Source: Candidatus Sulfotelmatobacter sp.
GTDB lineage: Bacteria; Acidobacteriota; Terriglobia; Terriglobales; Acidobacteriaceae
DNA length: 33,867 bases
Assembly: GCA_030040965.1 (NCBI GenBank)
Contig: JASHOT010000190.1
Location: 1-33,867 of the forward strand
Reading direction: 5' to 3'
This document shows, in pieces, positions 23,822 through 31,566 of the stretch (position 1 is its first letter; each line of letters begins with the position of its first letter). The translations under genes were made by a program, and so were the position numbers. The notes beneath the pieces were generated by a model. The model did no database searches and was not told the origin of the DNA. It saw only the letters and a list, made by a program, of their open reading frames with translations.

Positions 23822-23849
23822 ACTCGGTACTCGGTACTCGCAACTCGGC
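23822..23849. repeat. 7-nt tandem array at the mrdA stop
   Basis: Units ACTCGGT, ACTCGGT, ACTCGCA, ACTCGGC, ending one base before the mrdA stop codon. It is related in sequence to the array between mreB and mreC (GTACCGA/TCGGTAC). Confidence 0.65.
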
Positions 23850-23850
23850 A

Positions 23851-25857
23851 TTAATTAATTCCCGGCGCGGCCGTTGCCAGGGGAACCCGCGACTTTCCGA
23901 CATCCAGAAGGAAATGGCCGCCCTGTAATTTATCTTTGCCGCCATCGGAATCAGGCTCCGTCCACACGGCGCCGACATCGACTTTCCCCTCCGGCTTCGG
24001 TTTATCGGCCATCTTGGGCGGCAGACTACGCTCCTTATCAACGTAGGCTTTGATGACCTGTGCCGCCACGCGGGCTGCCAGCGGCCCTTCTTCGCCGCTC
24101 TCCCACAACACGACCACGACAATCTCCGGATTTCGTCGAGGGCTCACGCCCACGAACCAGGCATTATTCTTGAAACGCGCTTTGCCGTTCGTCAGCTTCG
24201 CCTTCGCGGCGCCACTGATCGTCTGGGCTGTGCCGGTTTTTCCAGCGAAATCGATTCCCTGCAAGTGAGCCGCTCCTGCGGTTCCCGACCAGGTCTGCCC
24301 CGTCGCATCCACAACGACGGGCGAAGTTACGTCCGCCATGGCATCGGTGATGATTTGCCAGTTTTTCGCATCGAGCGGTACCTGCACTTTATCCTGCGTA
24401 TCTGAGGCTGGCGTCAGATTCGGTGGGAGATCGCTGGGAAAAACCACATGCGGGCGCACCAACATCCCTCCGCTGGCGATGCCGCCAATTGCACGCGCCA
24501 ACTGGATCGGCGTCACTGCCACCGCACCTTGCCCGATGCCAACAGAAATGGTTTCTCCGGCAAACCACTTCTCCTTGAAGTTACGAATCTTCCATTCTTC
24601 TGACGGCACAACGCCGCTGACCTCATTGGGCAGATCGATCCCAGTCTTCTGCCCTAATCCAAGCATGGTCGCGTATTTGGCGATACGATCGATGCCAAGC
24701 TTTTCCGCAAGCGTGTAGAAGAAAACGTCACAAGACTGGTAGATCCCCTTCGTGATGTCGACCACGCCGTGCACGCGATGCCTCTCCTTGATCCAGCACT
24801 GAAAATACCGCCCGTAAAACTCCGCGCCGCCGTTGCAGACCACATGCATGTCCTGCGCTATGCCTTCCTGCAATCCAGCTGTCGCCATGATGATTTTGAA
24901 CGTCGATCCGGGAGCGAGCTGCGCCTGAATGGCCTTGTTCAGCAGCGGCTTGTCTGGATCGTTCACCAGCTTGTTCCATTCTTCACGCGAAACCCGCACG
25001 GCAAAATCGTTGGGATCGAACGTAGGCCGGCTCACCATCGCCAGAATCTCGCCCGTGCGCGGGTCCATCGCCACGATGGCGCCGTTTTTTCCCTCCAGTG
25101 CTTCTTCGGCCGCAATCTGCAAATCGATGTCAAGCGTCAATTTCAGTGGCTTGCCTGGAATCGCGTCGGTCTCGCCGAGACGTCCCACCTCGCGCCCATG
25201 GCTATCGACCAGCGCCTGGCGCGATCCATTCGTACCCATCAGCACCGCGTTGTACTGCCGCTCGACGCCGGAGATCCCAACGATATCGCCCTGGTTGTAG
25301 AGTTCGAATTGTGGCTGGTTCAGCATGTCCTCGCTGACTTCGCCGACGTAACCGATGAGGTGGGCCATGAATCCATTGCGCGGATACAATCGCCGATGGA
25401 CCATGATCGTGTCCAGTTCCGGCAGTTCGTTCTTGTGCGACTCGATAAAAGCCAGCTCGTCGGGCGTGATGTCTTCTTTCAGAAAAATCGGTTCGTACTG
25501 CGGCATGCTGGCAAAGTGACGGATGCGGGCGCGTACTTCATTGGGATCAAGATGCAAGCCCTCGCCGATGAGATCGGCGTCAGCAGCCAGGTCGCGCGAA
25601 GAATCGCGCAGCAGCAGCGCGGAAAATGACGGGTAGTTGTCTACGATCGTCCGGCCGTTGCGATCGAGAATCTTGCCACGCGGCGCGAGAACCGGCACGT
25701 TGCGAATGCGATTTTTTTCCGCCGCCAGCGAGTAGTAATCGCTCTCCATCACCTGCAGCCGCCACAATCCATAGGCGAGGATCAGGAAAATCGCGAGAAT
25801 CGCATATTGCGCCGCCGTCAGGCGAATCGCGGAAACTTTTTCGTCACGGGCAAACAT
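23851..25857 (-). CDS. mrdA: Penicillin-binding protein 2 (elongation-specific transpeptidase)
   Basis: A 668-aa class B PBP that cross-links peptidoglycan in the elongasome. An N-terminal membrane helix (about 17-35) is followed by the pedestal/dimerisation domain (about 50-230) and the transpeptidase domain (about 255-605). The three active-site motifs are intact: STFK (318-321, acylated serine), SCD (375-377; S-x-D is usual in PBP2) and KTG (540-542). A hydrophilic tail of about 60 residues (Lys/Pro/Asp-rich) extends beyond the usual end. ATG at 25857 is chosen; a TTG three bases earlier is also possible because AAGGA is six bases from it and nine from the ATG. Confidence 0.95.
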   Translation of the reverse strand: MFARDEKVSAIRLTAAQYAILAIFLILAYGLWRLQVMESDYYSLAAEKNRIRNVPVLAPRGKILDRNGRTIVDNYPSFSALLLRDSSRDLAADADLIGEGLHLDPNEVRARIRHFASMPQYEPIFLKEDITPDELAFIESHKNELPELDTIMVHRRLYPRNGFMAHLIGYVGEVSEDMLNQPQFELYNQGDIVGISGVERQYNAVLMGTNGSRQALVDSHGREVGRLGETDAIPGKPLKLTLDIDLQIAAEEALEGKNGAIVAMDPRTGEILAMVSRPTFDPNDFAVRVSREEWNKLVNDPDKPLLNKAIQAQLAPGSTFKIIMATAGLQEGIAQDMHVVCNGGAEFYGRYFQCWIKERHRVHGVVDITKGIYQSCDVFFYTLAEKLGIDRIAKYATMLGLGQKTGIDLPNEVSGVVPSEEWKIRNFKEKWFAGETISVGIGQGAVAVTPIQLARAIGGIASGGMLVRPHVVFPSDLPPNLTPASDTQDKVQVPLDAKNWQIITDAMADVTSPVVVDATGQTWSGTAGAAHLQGIDFAGKTGTAQTISGAAKAKLTNGKARFKNNAWFVGVSPRRNPEIVVVVLWESGEEGPLAARVAAQVIKAYVDKERSLPPKMADKPKPEGKVDVGAVWTEPDSDGGKDKLQGGHFLLDVGKSRVPLATAAPGIN

Positions 25858-25869
25858 CAAAACCAGTCC

Positions 25870-25999
25870 TTAGTCGTTGGTCGTCGGTCGTTCGCTCTTG
25901 GTTTATTTTATGCCGCGAGCCTCGCGTCTGACGCTCACCGCCATGACCTAAGTCATCACGCCAGGTTTGGCCGACGACCAACGACTGACGACCAACGAC
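25870..25999. repeat. Inverted pair of 7-nt arrays between mreD and mrdA
   Basis: Left arm (25870-25897): TTAGTCG, TTGGTCG, TCGGTCG, TTCGCTC. Right arm (25972-25999): CGACGAC, CAACGAC, TGACGAC, CAACGAC. The arms are approximate reverse complements and enclose 74 bp, so the intergenic transcript could fold into a long imperfect hairpin. The right arm ends seven bases (one period) from the mreD stop. Confidence 0.65.
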
Positions 26000-26005
26000 G
26001 GCCTC

Positions 26006-26527
26006 TCACGTTCTCTGCTTAAACTTATCCAGCGCAAAATATAGAAATGTCCCCAGCATGGCATTCGCCAGCCCGGCGAGAAAGCCGTGAAACCAGCTCT
26101 GGTTCTGCGTCATATTCAAGAGAAAACGACCCACAGCCAGATATACAGCCGAATGCACCAGGTAGAATCCCAACGTCACCAGAAAGCGCGCGCCCGCATT
26201 TTCGACATCCAGCTTGACACCCAGTGACGATGCACCATAACCCACCACGGTCTTGGCAATGCCATACATGCCGATCGGACCGCGCCCGAGCATATCCTGC
26301 GCCAAGCCAATCACGGCTCCCGTGAGCAATCCGGAAATCGGGTTGCGCCGCGCCATGGCGAAAAAGATCGTCACCAGCAGCGGCAGGTCAATGTAGACGG
26401 CAAATCGAGGAAACCGCACCGGAATGAAGGCCTGGAAAAACAGCGCAAGCAGCGGGACTCCGATCGTCACCGGAATGCTGAACCGGTAGACCTCAACCTG
26501 CTCCCCCGATGTGTAAGTGATGGGCAC
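26006..26527 (-). CDS. mreD: Rod shape-determining protein MreD
   Basis: A 173-aa inner-membrane protein of the elongasome, partner of MreC. Five or six helices; LPLLVTIFFAMARRNPISG (about 45-63) with GLAQDML (about 71-77) is typical of MreD. The open frame runs upstream inside mreC to 26683, but the extra part is the mreC tail read in another frame. The chosen start is the GTG at 26527, one base after the mreC stop, which gives the expected N-terminus MPITYTSGEQVEVYRF. No Shine-Dalgarno is seen, so translation is probably coupled to mreC termination. Confidence 0.88.
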   Translation of the reverse strand: MPITYTSGEQVEVYRFSIPVTIGVPLLALFFQAFIPVRFPRFAVYIDLPLLVTIFFAMARRNPISGLLTGAVIGLAQDMLGRGPIGMYGIAKTVVGYGASSLGVKLDVENAGARFLVTLGFYLVHSAVYLAVGRFLLNMTQNQSWFHGFLAGLANAMLGTFLYFALDKFKQRT

Positions 26528-26528
26528 G

Positions 26529-27887
26529 CTAGTGTGGGTTCGCGTCGTTCGCGGTTGGCGATGCCGGTAGTTGCGCGGGAGGTTGAGCCGATTTCGGCTT
26601 TGGGCTGGCAGGTTTCGGCGACACGGTCGGCGCGTTCGTGCCGGCAGGAGCTGACGGAACTGCCGCGTCGCTCGACATTCCATCTCTCGATGCTCCGTCG
26701 CTGGACGTCTTCTCCCTCTGCGCCGCTGACGTCTTCGTAGTCGATGGCGAGGCCGTGGACGCAGTTCCGTTAGTCGCGTTCGCCGGCTTGATCGGACCAG
26801 CTGCCGCCGGGCTCGCTCCTGCTTCCGCAGCGGCCCCCGATCTATCCGTTGTTCCGGATCCCGTTTTCGGCGTTGTTCCTGAAGAAGATGCGCTCGCGGG
26901 CTTCAGAGCAGCGGTCACCGCCGCCCCATTCGGCGTCGACTTCGCAGACGCTTCTGGTGCAGCACCACCCGCGGCCGCCGGTTTCGCCGGCACCGACGGC
27001 AAGCGCTGCGCCAGGATGTCCGCCGCGCGCATCCGGACATCGCCCTCGGCCACCGCCTGACGCTGCTGCTTCTCGACAACCACCAGGACTTCTTCGAGCC
27101 GACTCAGATCAGCGGCCGGCTTGATCTTAATATTGAGGAAGAGATCCTTGCCGTTGGTCACTTTGGCAACCGTCCCGACCGGCAAGCCTCGCGGGAAAAT
27201 TCGGTCGCCGCCGCTGGTCATCACCCTTGCGCCGATGGGCACCGTCTCATCGCTCATCACGTCGTTCAGCACAACCTCGCCGTTGGACGTGCCGCCCAGC
27301 CAGCCCTGCAGACGGTCATCGCCGATGATGACGCCCACGCCGCTCATCTGGTCGCTGATCATCAGAACCTGTGCATCCGAGGAATTGACCAGAGAAACCT
27401 TTCCCACGATTCCGTCCGCGGTAATCACCGCATCATCCTTGCTGATGCCGTCGTCTTTTCCCTTGTCGATATAAATTACGCGATTGGTGGGCGTGCCGCT
27501 GGTTCCGATCACTTGCGCGGCAACTGTTTTGGCGATGAACTGTTCCTTGAACGCCAGCAGATTCTGCAAGCGACGAGCCTGGGCGGCGTCTTCACTCAGC
27601 CGGACTTGCTCGAGCCGCATTTGCTCGATCTGATCCTTGAGCTGGCGGTTTTCGGCGCGCACGCCGCGCAGATAAATGTAGTTATGCCAGAGATCGCCCG
27701 TGCCGTGCTCAATCCACAACACTCCGCGCTCAAAGGGAGTGATGGCGCTGATGACCCAGACCCGGATCAGCCGCGTGTGCTCGGGATCGTTGCCTCGCTT
27801 CACCTGCGTGGCTAGTCCCAGCACCTGCAGAAACAACACACCCACGAGCCAGATCAGATTCTTGTAGCGGCCGAGTACGGATTCCAT
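26529..27887 (-). CDS. mreC: Rod shape-determining protein MreC with long disordered tail
   Basis: A 452-aa periplasmic scaffold linking MreB, PBP2 and RodA. N-terminal membrane helix (about 11-28), coiled coil (about 75-112, AENRQLKDQIEQMRLEQ), then the two beta-barrel domain (about 120-272) with VSLVNSSDAQVLMISDQ and GDRIFPRGLPVG, both typical. A normal MreC ends about residue 280; here about 155 residues of Ala/Pro/Ser/Thr/Lys-rich sequence follow. This tail is periplasmic and probably disordered, possibly a wall or PBP tether. The ATG lacks a Shine-Dalgarno and comes eight bases after a heptamer array, separated by a T7 run. Confidence 0.95.
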   Translation of the reverse strand: MESVLGRYKNLIWLVGVLFLQVLGLATQVKRGNDPEHTRLIRVWVISAITPFERGVLWIEHGTGDLWHNYIYLRGVRAENRQLKDQIEQMRLEQVRLSEDAAQARRLQNLLAFKEQFIAKTVAAQVIGTSGTPTNRVIYIDKGKDDGISKDDAVITADGIVGKVSLVNSSDAQVLMISDQMSGVGVIIGDDRLQGWLGGTSNGEVVLNDVMSDETVPIGARVMTSGGDRIFPRGLPVGTVAKVTNGKDLFLNIKIKPAADLSRLEEVLVVVEKQQRQAVAEGDVRMRAADILAQRLPSVPAKPAAAGGAAPEASAKSTPNGAAVTAALKPASASSSGTTPKTGSGTTDRSGAAAEAGASPAAAGPIKPANATNGTASTASPSTTKTSAAQREKTSSDGASRDGMSSDAAVPSAPAGTNAPTVSPKPASPKPKSAQPPAQLPASPTANDANPH

Positions 27888-27894
27888 AAAAAAA

Positions 27895-27979
27895 GTACCG
27901 AGTACCGAGTTGCGAGTACCGAGTGACGAGCCTCGTCGTTTTGCTCGGTACTCGGTGCACGGTACTCAGTACTTTGTGC
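27895..27979. repeat. Long inverted pair of 7-nt arrays between mreB and mreC
   Basis: Left arm (27895-27929): GTACCGA, GTACCGA, GTTGCGA, GTACCGA, GTGACGA. Right arm (27945-27979): TCGGTAC, TCGGTGC, ACGGTAC, TCAGTAC, TTTGTGC. The arms are near reverse complements around a short spacer and fill the whole gap; the last unit overlaps the mreB stop codon by one base. Confidence 0.75.
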
Positions 27980-29040
27980 TATTCGATCGATATCTTCCGC
28001 AGCAGCTTGAAGTCGGAGAGCATCTTGCCGGTGCCCAGCACCACGCTGCACAGCGGGTCGTCGGCGATCGAAACCGGCAGCCCGGTTTCTTCGCGGATGC
28101 GCTTGTCGAGATTCTTCAGCAGCGCGCCACCGCCGGTGAGCACGATGCCGCGGTCGCTGATGTCGGCCGAAAGCTCGGGTGGAGTTCGTTCCAGAGCGAC
28201 GCGAATCGCATTCATGATGGTCGAAACGCACTCGCTCAACGCCTCGCGAATTTCGCCGTCATCGACGGTGATGGTTTTGGGCACGCCCTCGATCAGGTTG
28301 CGACCCTTGATCTCCATCGTCATCGGCTTGTCGAGCTGATGGGCAGAGCCAATTTCCATCTTGATCTGCTCGGCGGTACGCTCGCCGATCAGCAGGTTGT
28401 ACTTGCGTTTCAGATAATTCATGACCGCTTCGTCCATCTGATTGCCGGCCATGCGCACCGAGCGTGAATAGACGATGCCGCTCAAGGAGATGACTGCGAT
28501 GTCGGTGGTGCCGCCGCCGATATCAACGACCATGTTGCCGGAAGGCTCGGTGATCGGCAGGCCCGCGCCAATCGCGGCGACCATGGCCTGTTCGACCAGG
28601 TGCACTTCACTCGCCTTCGCGCGATACGCCGAATCCATGACCGCGCGCTTTTCGACCTGCGTGATCTCCGAAGGCACGCCGATCACGATGCGCGGATGCA
28701 CCAGCATCTTGCGGTTGTGGGCCTTCTGGATGAAATAATTCAGCATCTTCTCGGTGACCTTAAAGTCGGCGATCACACCGTCTTTCATAGGCTTGATGGC
28801 GACGATGTTGCCGGGTGTGCGGCCCAGCATCTCTTTCGCCTCTTTGCCCACAGCCTCGACCTCGCCCGTATTCTTGTTGATGGCGACAATCGACGGCTCA
28901 TTGACCACGATGCCTTTGCCGCGCGCGTAAACCAGCGTGTTGGCGGTGCCGAGATCGATCGCCAGATCGCTGGAAAAAATGCTGAAGAGCGAACGAAGAT
29001 TGTGCGCGCGATTTCCGTTGGAGTATCCGTTATTCGACAT
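27979..29040 (-). CDS. mreB: Rod shape-determining protein MreB (bacterial actin)
   Basis: A 353-aa actin-like ATPase that forms membrane-bound filaments guiding the elongation machinery. Nucleotide-binding blocks are intact: AIDLGTANTLVYARGKG (about 27-43, phosphate 1), VVDIGGGTTDIAVIS (about 172-186, phosphate 2) and GIVLTGGGALLKNLD (adenosine). KRAVMDSAYRAKASEVHLVEQ (in parts) is the usual MreB region. The N-terminal 20 residues (Asn/Gly-rich, then LRSLFSIFSSD) could include the membrane-binding helix. First core gene of the minus-strand cluster. The ATG has no near Shine-Dalgarno (GGAAGG lies about 19 bases away). Confidence 0.97.
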   Translation of the reverse strand: MSNNGYSNGNRAHNLRSLFSIFSSDLAIDLGTANTLVYARGKGIVVNEPSIVAINKNTGEVEAVGKEAKEMLGRTPGNIVAIKPMKDGVIADFKVTEKMLNYFIQKAHNRKMLVHPRIVIGVPSEITQVEKRAVMDSAYRAKASEVHLVEQAMVAAIGAGLPITEPSGNMVVDIGGGTTDIAVISLSGIVYSRSVRMAGNQMDEAVMNYLKRKYNLLIGERTAEQIKMEIGSAHQLDKPMTMEIKGRNLIEGVPKTITVDDGEIREALSECVSTIMNAIRVALERTPPELSADISDRGIVLTGGGALLKNLDKRIREETGLPVSIADDPLCSVVLGTGKMLSDFKLLRKISIE

Positions 29041-29166
29041 GGCGAAATTTATCCCGCGTCCTTCCCGGGACGCTTCCTTCCGGGCTATGCCCAGTCCTTC
29101 CGATTAAATTGTGGCGGGATTGCTGGCTCGCTCTATTTTACGAGATATCCGGCAACCCTGCTTGAA

Positions 29167-29293
29167 TTCAAAGTTTCAACGCTTCAAGGTTTTCAGAGTT
29201 TCAAAGTAAAACCGCCATCGTTTTAAAAGCAGTGTCGGTTTAAAATCATCGCGCCCGCTCAACCTTGAAACTATGAAACTTTGCCACTTTGAA
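29167..29293. repeat. Inverted pair of 8-nt arrays upstream of mreB
   Basis: Left arm (29167-29207): TTCAAAGT, TTCAACGC, TTCAAGGT, one extra T, TTCAGAGT, TTCAAAGT. Right arm (29262-29293): ACCTTGAA, ACTATGAA, ACTTTGCC, ACTTTGAA. The arms are reverse complements in kind and surround about 54 bp with TTTTAAAA and TTTAAAAT stretches. They lie in the 260-bp fecR-mreB gap. Confidence 0.7.
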
Positions 29294-29300
29294 GCCTGTT

Positions 29301-30587
29301 CTACTGAATAATGATCTTCTTCTGCTGCGTATTCACTCCGCCCTGCGCGGTTTGCGCCGTCACCGTAATCACAGCTTCTCCCGTCGGCAGCGGCGGCGTG
29401 AAGTAATGAAAGGACCCGTCCCCGCCAACCATCGGCACTTCGCTCCCATTCACCATCACCCTCGCGCCATTCTGCGTCTTGCCCGTTATTTCGATCACGT
29501 GCCCGTGCTGAATAAACGGATCCAGATCCAGCAGAATCGCGTCGGTCCCGTTGCCTTTGGCAATAATCGTGAAGCGGTTCTTCTCGCTTTCGATCGATTC
29601 CTTACCACTCCCGTCGTAGGACTGCACCATCCAGTAATAGGCGCCTTCGCCCAAACCCGAAACGGTCACGGCAGCCGTGGTGACTTTTTTGTCCACCAGT
29701 GTAGAGGAAAAATATGGATTGCGGGATATACGAAGGCGGTAACCGGCTGCGTACGCCATCGCAGTCCAGGAAAATTCCACATCTTTGGTCGCTTCGCCGG
29801 AAAACAGCGGCGCCATATTGGCCGGCGCGATCGGCGTGGGTGGGCCAGTCTCCTTTGCTTTTTCCAGATGCGCCTGCTCGGCCTTGAACGTGACTTTCTC
29901 CCAGTTGGCCAATTGCACCGTCTCGCCGTTCCGCGTGACCTCGCCGGTTCCTTTCTTCATCAGGATTTCGTGCTGATCGGTGGTGGGATCGTTGTGCACT
30001 TGCGCCGCCGACTCGGGAGCCAGCGACGCCGTGGCTCCCGCCACGATCACTTGCGACTTCGATCCCTGGCTGTAAGTCGCTGTCGAGAGATCGACTGTGC
30101 CCGTGCTCACGGCCACAGCCACGTTGGTCTGCTGCTGATCGTTGGCCGAGTTCTCTTCGACGACGATCAGCGAATCCTGTTTGACGGTGTAGCTGGTGCC
30201 GTCGTTGAAAACCACCTTCGCCATACCCTCGGATCCGGTCTGCACCACATCGCCTTTTTCGAGCGGAATGTTGTAGTCCGCCGTGACCCACGTGTTGCTG
30301 TTGCCCTTCTTCACGCGCACCGTGCCATCGAGCGCAGTGAAGTGCGCCTGCTGCGCCGTCGCCGTGCCCGCGCCAGCCGTCTTCGGGGCCATGCCGGCAA
30401 CGCGCTCGAGCAGTTTGCCAATCACGTCATCGGCCTTGCGAACGCTCGATTGCGTGAACTGTGGAAACGTCACCCACATGAAGCCAAAGAAGATCGTCGC
30501 GCCGGCCATGATGAGCAGCGCGACACTCCGGTAGGAGACCGTCGTCCACGCAATGTGGATCCCCGGTTTGCGTTCGTCAGAAGACAC
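29301..30587 (-). CDS. FecR-domain membrane protein
   Basis: A 428-aa single-pass membrane protein. A short cytosolic N-terminus and one helix (about 21-43) precede a periplasmic FecR-type domain (about 85-190: LDGTVRVKKG, ...IPLEKGDVVQTGSEGMAKVVFNDGT in parts), the beta-rich unit that often follows sugars or signals. Then comes a fibronectin-III-like module (about 265-350, EFSWTAMAYAAGYRLRI) and a C-terminal bacterial-Ig-like module (about 360-428, ITGKTQNGARVMVNG). No FecI-type sigma factor is adjacent, so this is not a classical FecIR pair. It may be a surface or wall-associated protein. Start GTG 30587; no alternative start exists before an upstream stop. Confidence 0.82.
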   Translation of the reverse strand: MSSDERKPGIHIAWTTVSYRSVALLIMAGATIFFGFMWVTFPQFTQSSVRKADDVIGKLLERVAGMAPKTAGAGTATAQQAHFTALDGTVRVKKGNSNTWVTADYNIPLEKGDVVQTGSEGMAKVVFNDGTSYTVKQDSLIVVEENSANDQQQTNVAVAVSTGTVDLSTATYSQGSKSQVIVAGATASLAPESAAQVHNDPTTDQHEILMKKGTGEVTRNGETVQLANWEKVTFKAEQAHLEKAKETGPPTPIAPANMAPLFSGEATKDVEFSWTAMAYAAGYRLRISRNPYFSSTLVDKKVTTAAVTVSGLGEGAYYWMVQSYDGSGKESIESEKNRFTIIAKGNGTDAILLDLDPFIQHGHVIEITGKTQNGARVMVNGSEVPMVGGDGSFHYFTPPLPTGEAVITVTAQTAQGGVNTQQKKIIIQ

Positions 30588-30730
30588 GTTGAGCCGGCAA
30601 CTCTCGAAGCTTCATGAATTACTTCGGTAAAAATCAAAGTTAGCATAAGGAAAATGGAGGAAAGAACGGGTAATGGGCCGGAAGGGTTACCGAAGTGCGG
30701 CCTTGTGGGAGCTGATCATTCCGTCCGACG

Positions 30731-31348
30731 TTATTTCGCCTGCCGAGTTACCCGTTGATTCTGCCGCGCCCAGTCAGGGCAACTCACGCCCGACGGGCTG
30801 CCCACAGCACCGTAGAAGCTCGTCGGATGCGTTTTGCAATACTCTGCCACACTCTCAGGACTGTACAGGTTGCTTGGGTTCTGCTCCGCGGCAGGTGTAA
30901 CTCCAGCCAAATCGTTAGCTCGCCCTTTGCCGTGGCCCGGAATCGACGGAACCGCCTCGACGAGAACAACCACAAGCACCCCCCCCGCGAGTACGGCTGC
31001 GCCCACGAGCCGGGCCCTGCCCTCTAGGAGCGGACGGATAACGGAGGGTGCCTCCGTCCGCGGCTGTGTCTCCTCAATCCGCGCCGTGTTCTCGGCAGCG
31101 GCGGCTGTATTGCGCTCGATTGCAAGCAGCAGGCTGAGCAGGCTGGCAATCGCTGCGACGACAACGCCCATGAATAGCACACCGCTGACCACTCCGATGA
31201 CGATGGCGGCATGCGTCAGCGATTGTCCGCTTAGCGGATGTTCGCCACTGAAGAGCGCCCAGCCGATGACGATCAGGGAAGGCATGATCAGCACGAATGC
31301 TGTGAACTGAAGAATCGCAATGAATATTTTCAGCCCTAGGAATTTCAC
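30731..31348 (-). CDS. Three-helix membrane protein with Cys-containing periplasmic tail
   Basis: A 205-aa protein, family not recognised. Two helices (about 4-30 and 45-75) are followed by a charged cytosolic loop (AIERNTAAAAENTARIEE, about 75-92), a third helix (about 112-130) and a soluble C-terminal region with two Cys (YCKTHP, VSCPDWARQNQ). The frame is open to 31528, but the GTG at 31348 has GGAGG five bases upstream and opens directly into the first helix, so it is the start. Divergent from the aldehyde dehydrogenase gene. The 143-bp gap to fecR shows no gene. Confidence 0.7.
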   Translation of the reverse strand: MKFLGLKIFIAILQFTAFVLIMPSLIVIGWALFSGEHPLSGQSLTHAAIVIGVVSGVLFMGVVVAAIASLLSLLLAIERNTAAAAENTARIEETQPRTEAPSVIRPLLEGRARLVGAAVLAGGVLVVVLVEAVPSIPGHGKGRANDLAGVTPAAEQNPSNLYSPESVAEYCKTHPTSFYGAVGSPSGVSCPDWARQNQRVTRQAK

Positions 31349-31495
31349 GCTGCCTCCTTTCGGCGAGGACGGCTCGGGTGGAATTATAAATGCGCAATCC
31401 CGGCCGGGGGCTTCCCGGCCTTGCCGCTCCTTCCCTGCCCGCTGTAGCATCAAAGGTTGAGCATTCTTAAACCGACATAATCCGCACACAGAGCC

Positions 31496-31548
31496 CGCAG
31501 ACATTTTCCGCAGGCATGTTCGGCACACATTTTTCAGCAGACATTTTC
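31496..31548. repeat. 13-nt tandem repeat in the aldehyde dehydrogenase leader
   Basis: Four units: CGCAGACATTTTC, CGCAGGCATGTTC, GGCACACATTTTTC (one extra T) and AGCAGACATTTTC, with more degenerate units possibly extending left to 31471. The array ends 4 bases before AGGAG, the ribosome site for the ATG at 31567. Confidence 0.65.
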
Positions 31549-31566
31549 TGCCCAGGAGACTTCCCC

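Noticed and set aside
27895-27979. CRISPR-like array
   Set aside because: Units are 7 nt, directly adjacent, degenerate, and have no spacers; no cas genes are present.
29289-30617. 442-aa open frame on the plus strand
   Set aside because: Antisense to the FecR-domain gene, which has recognisable domains; this frame has an Arg/His-rich composition and no family resemblance.
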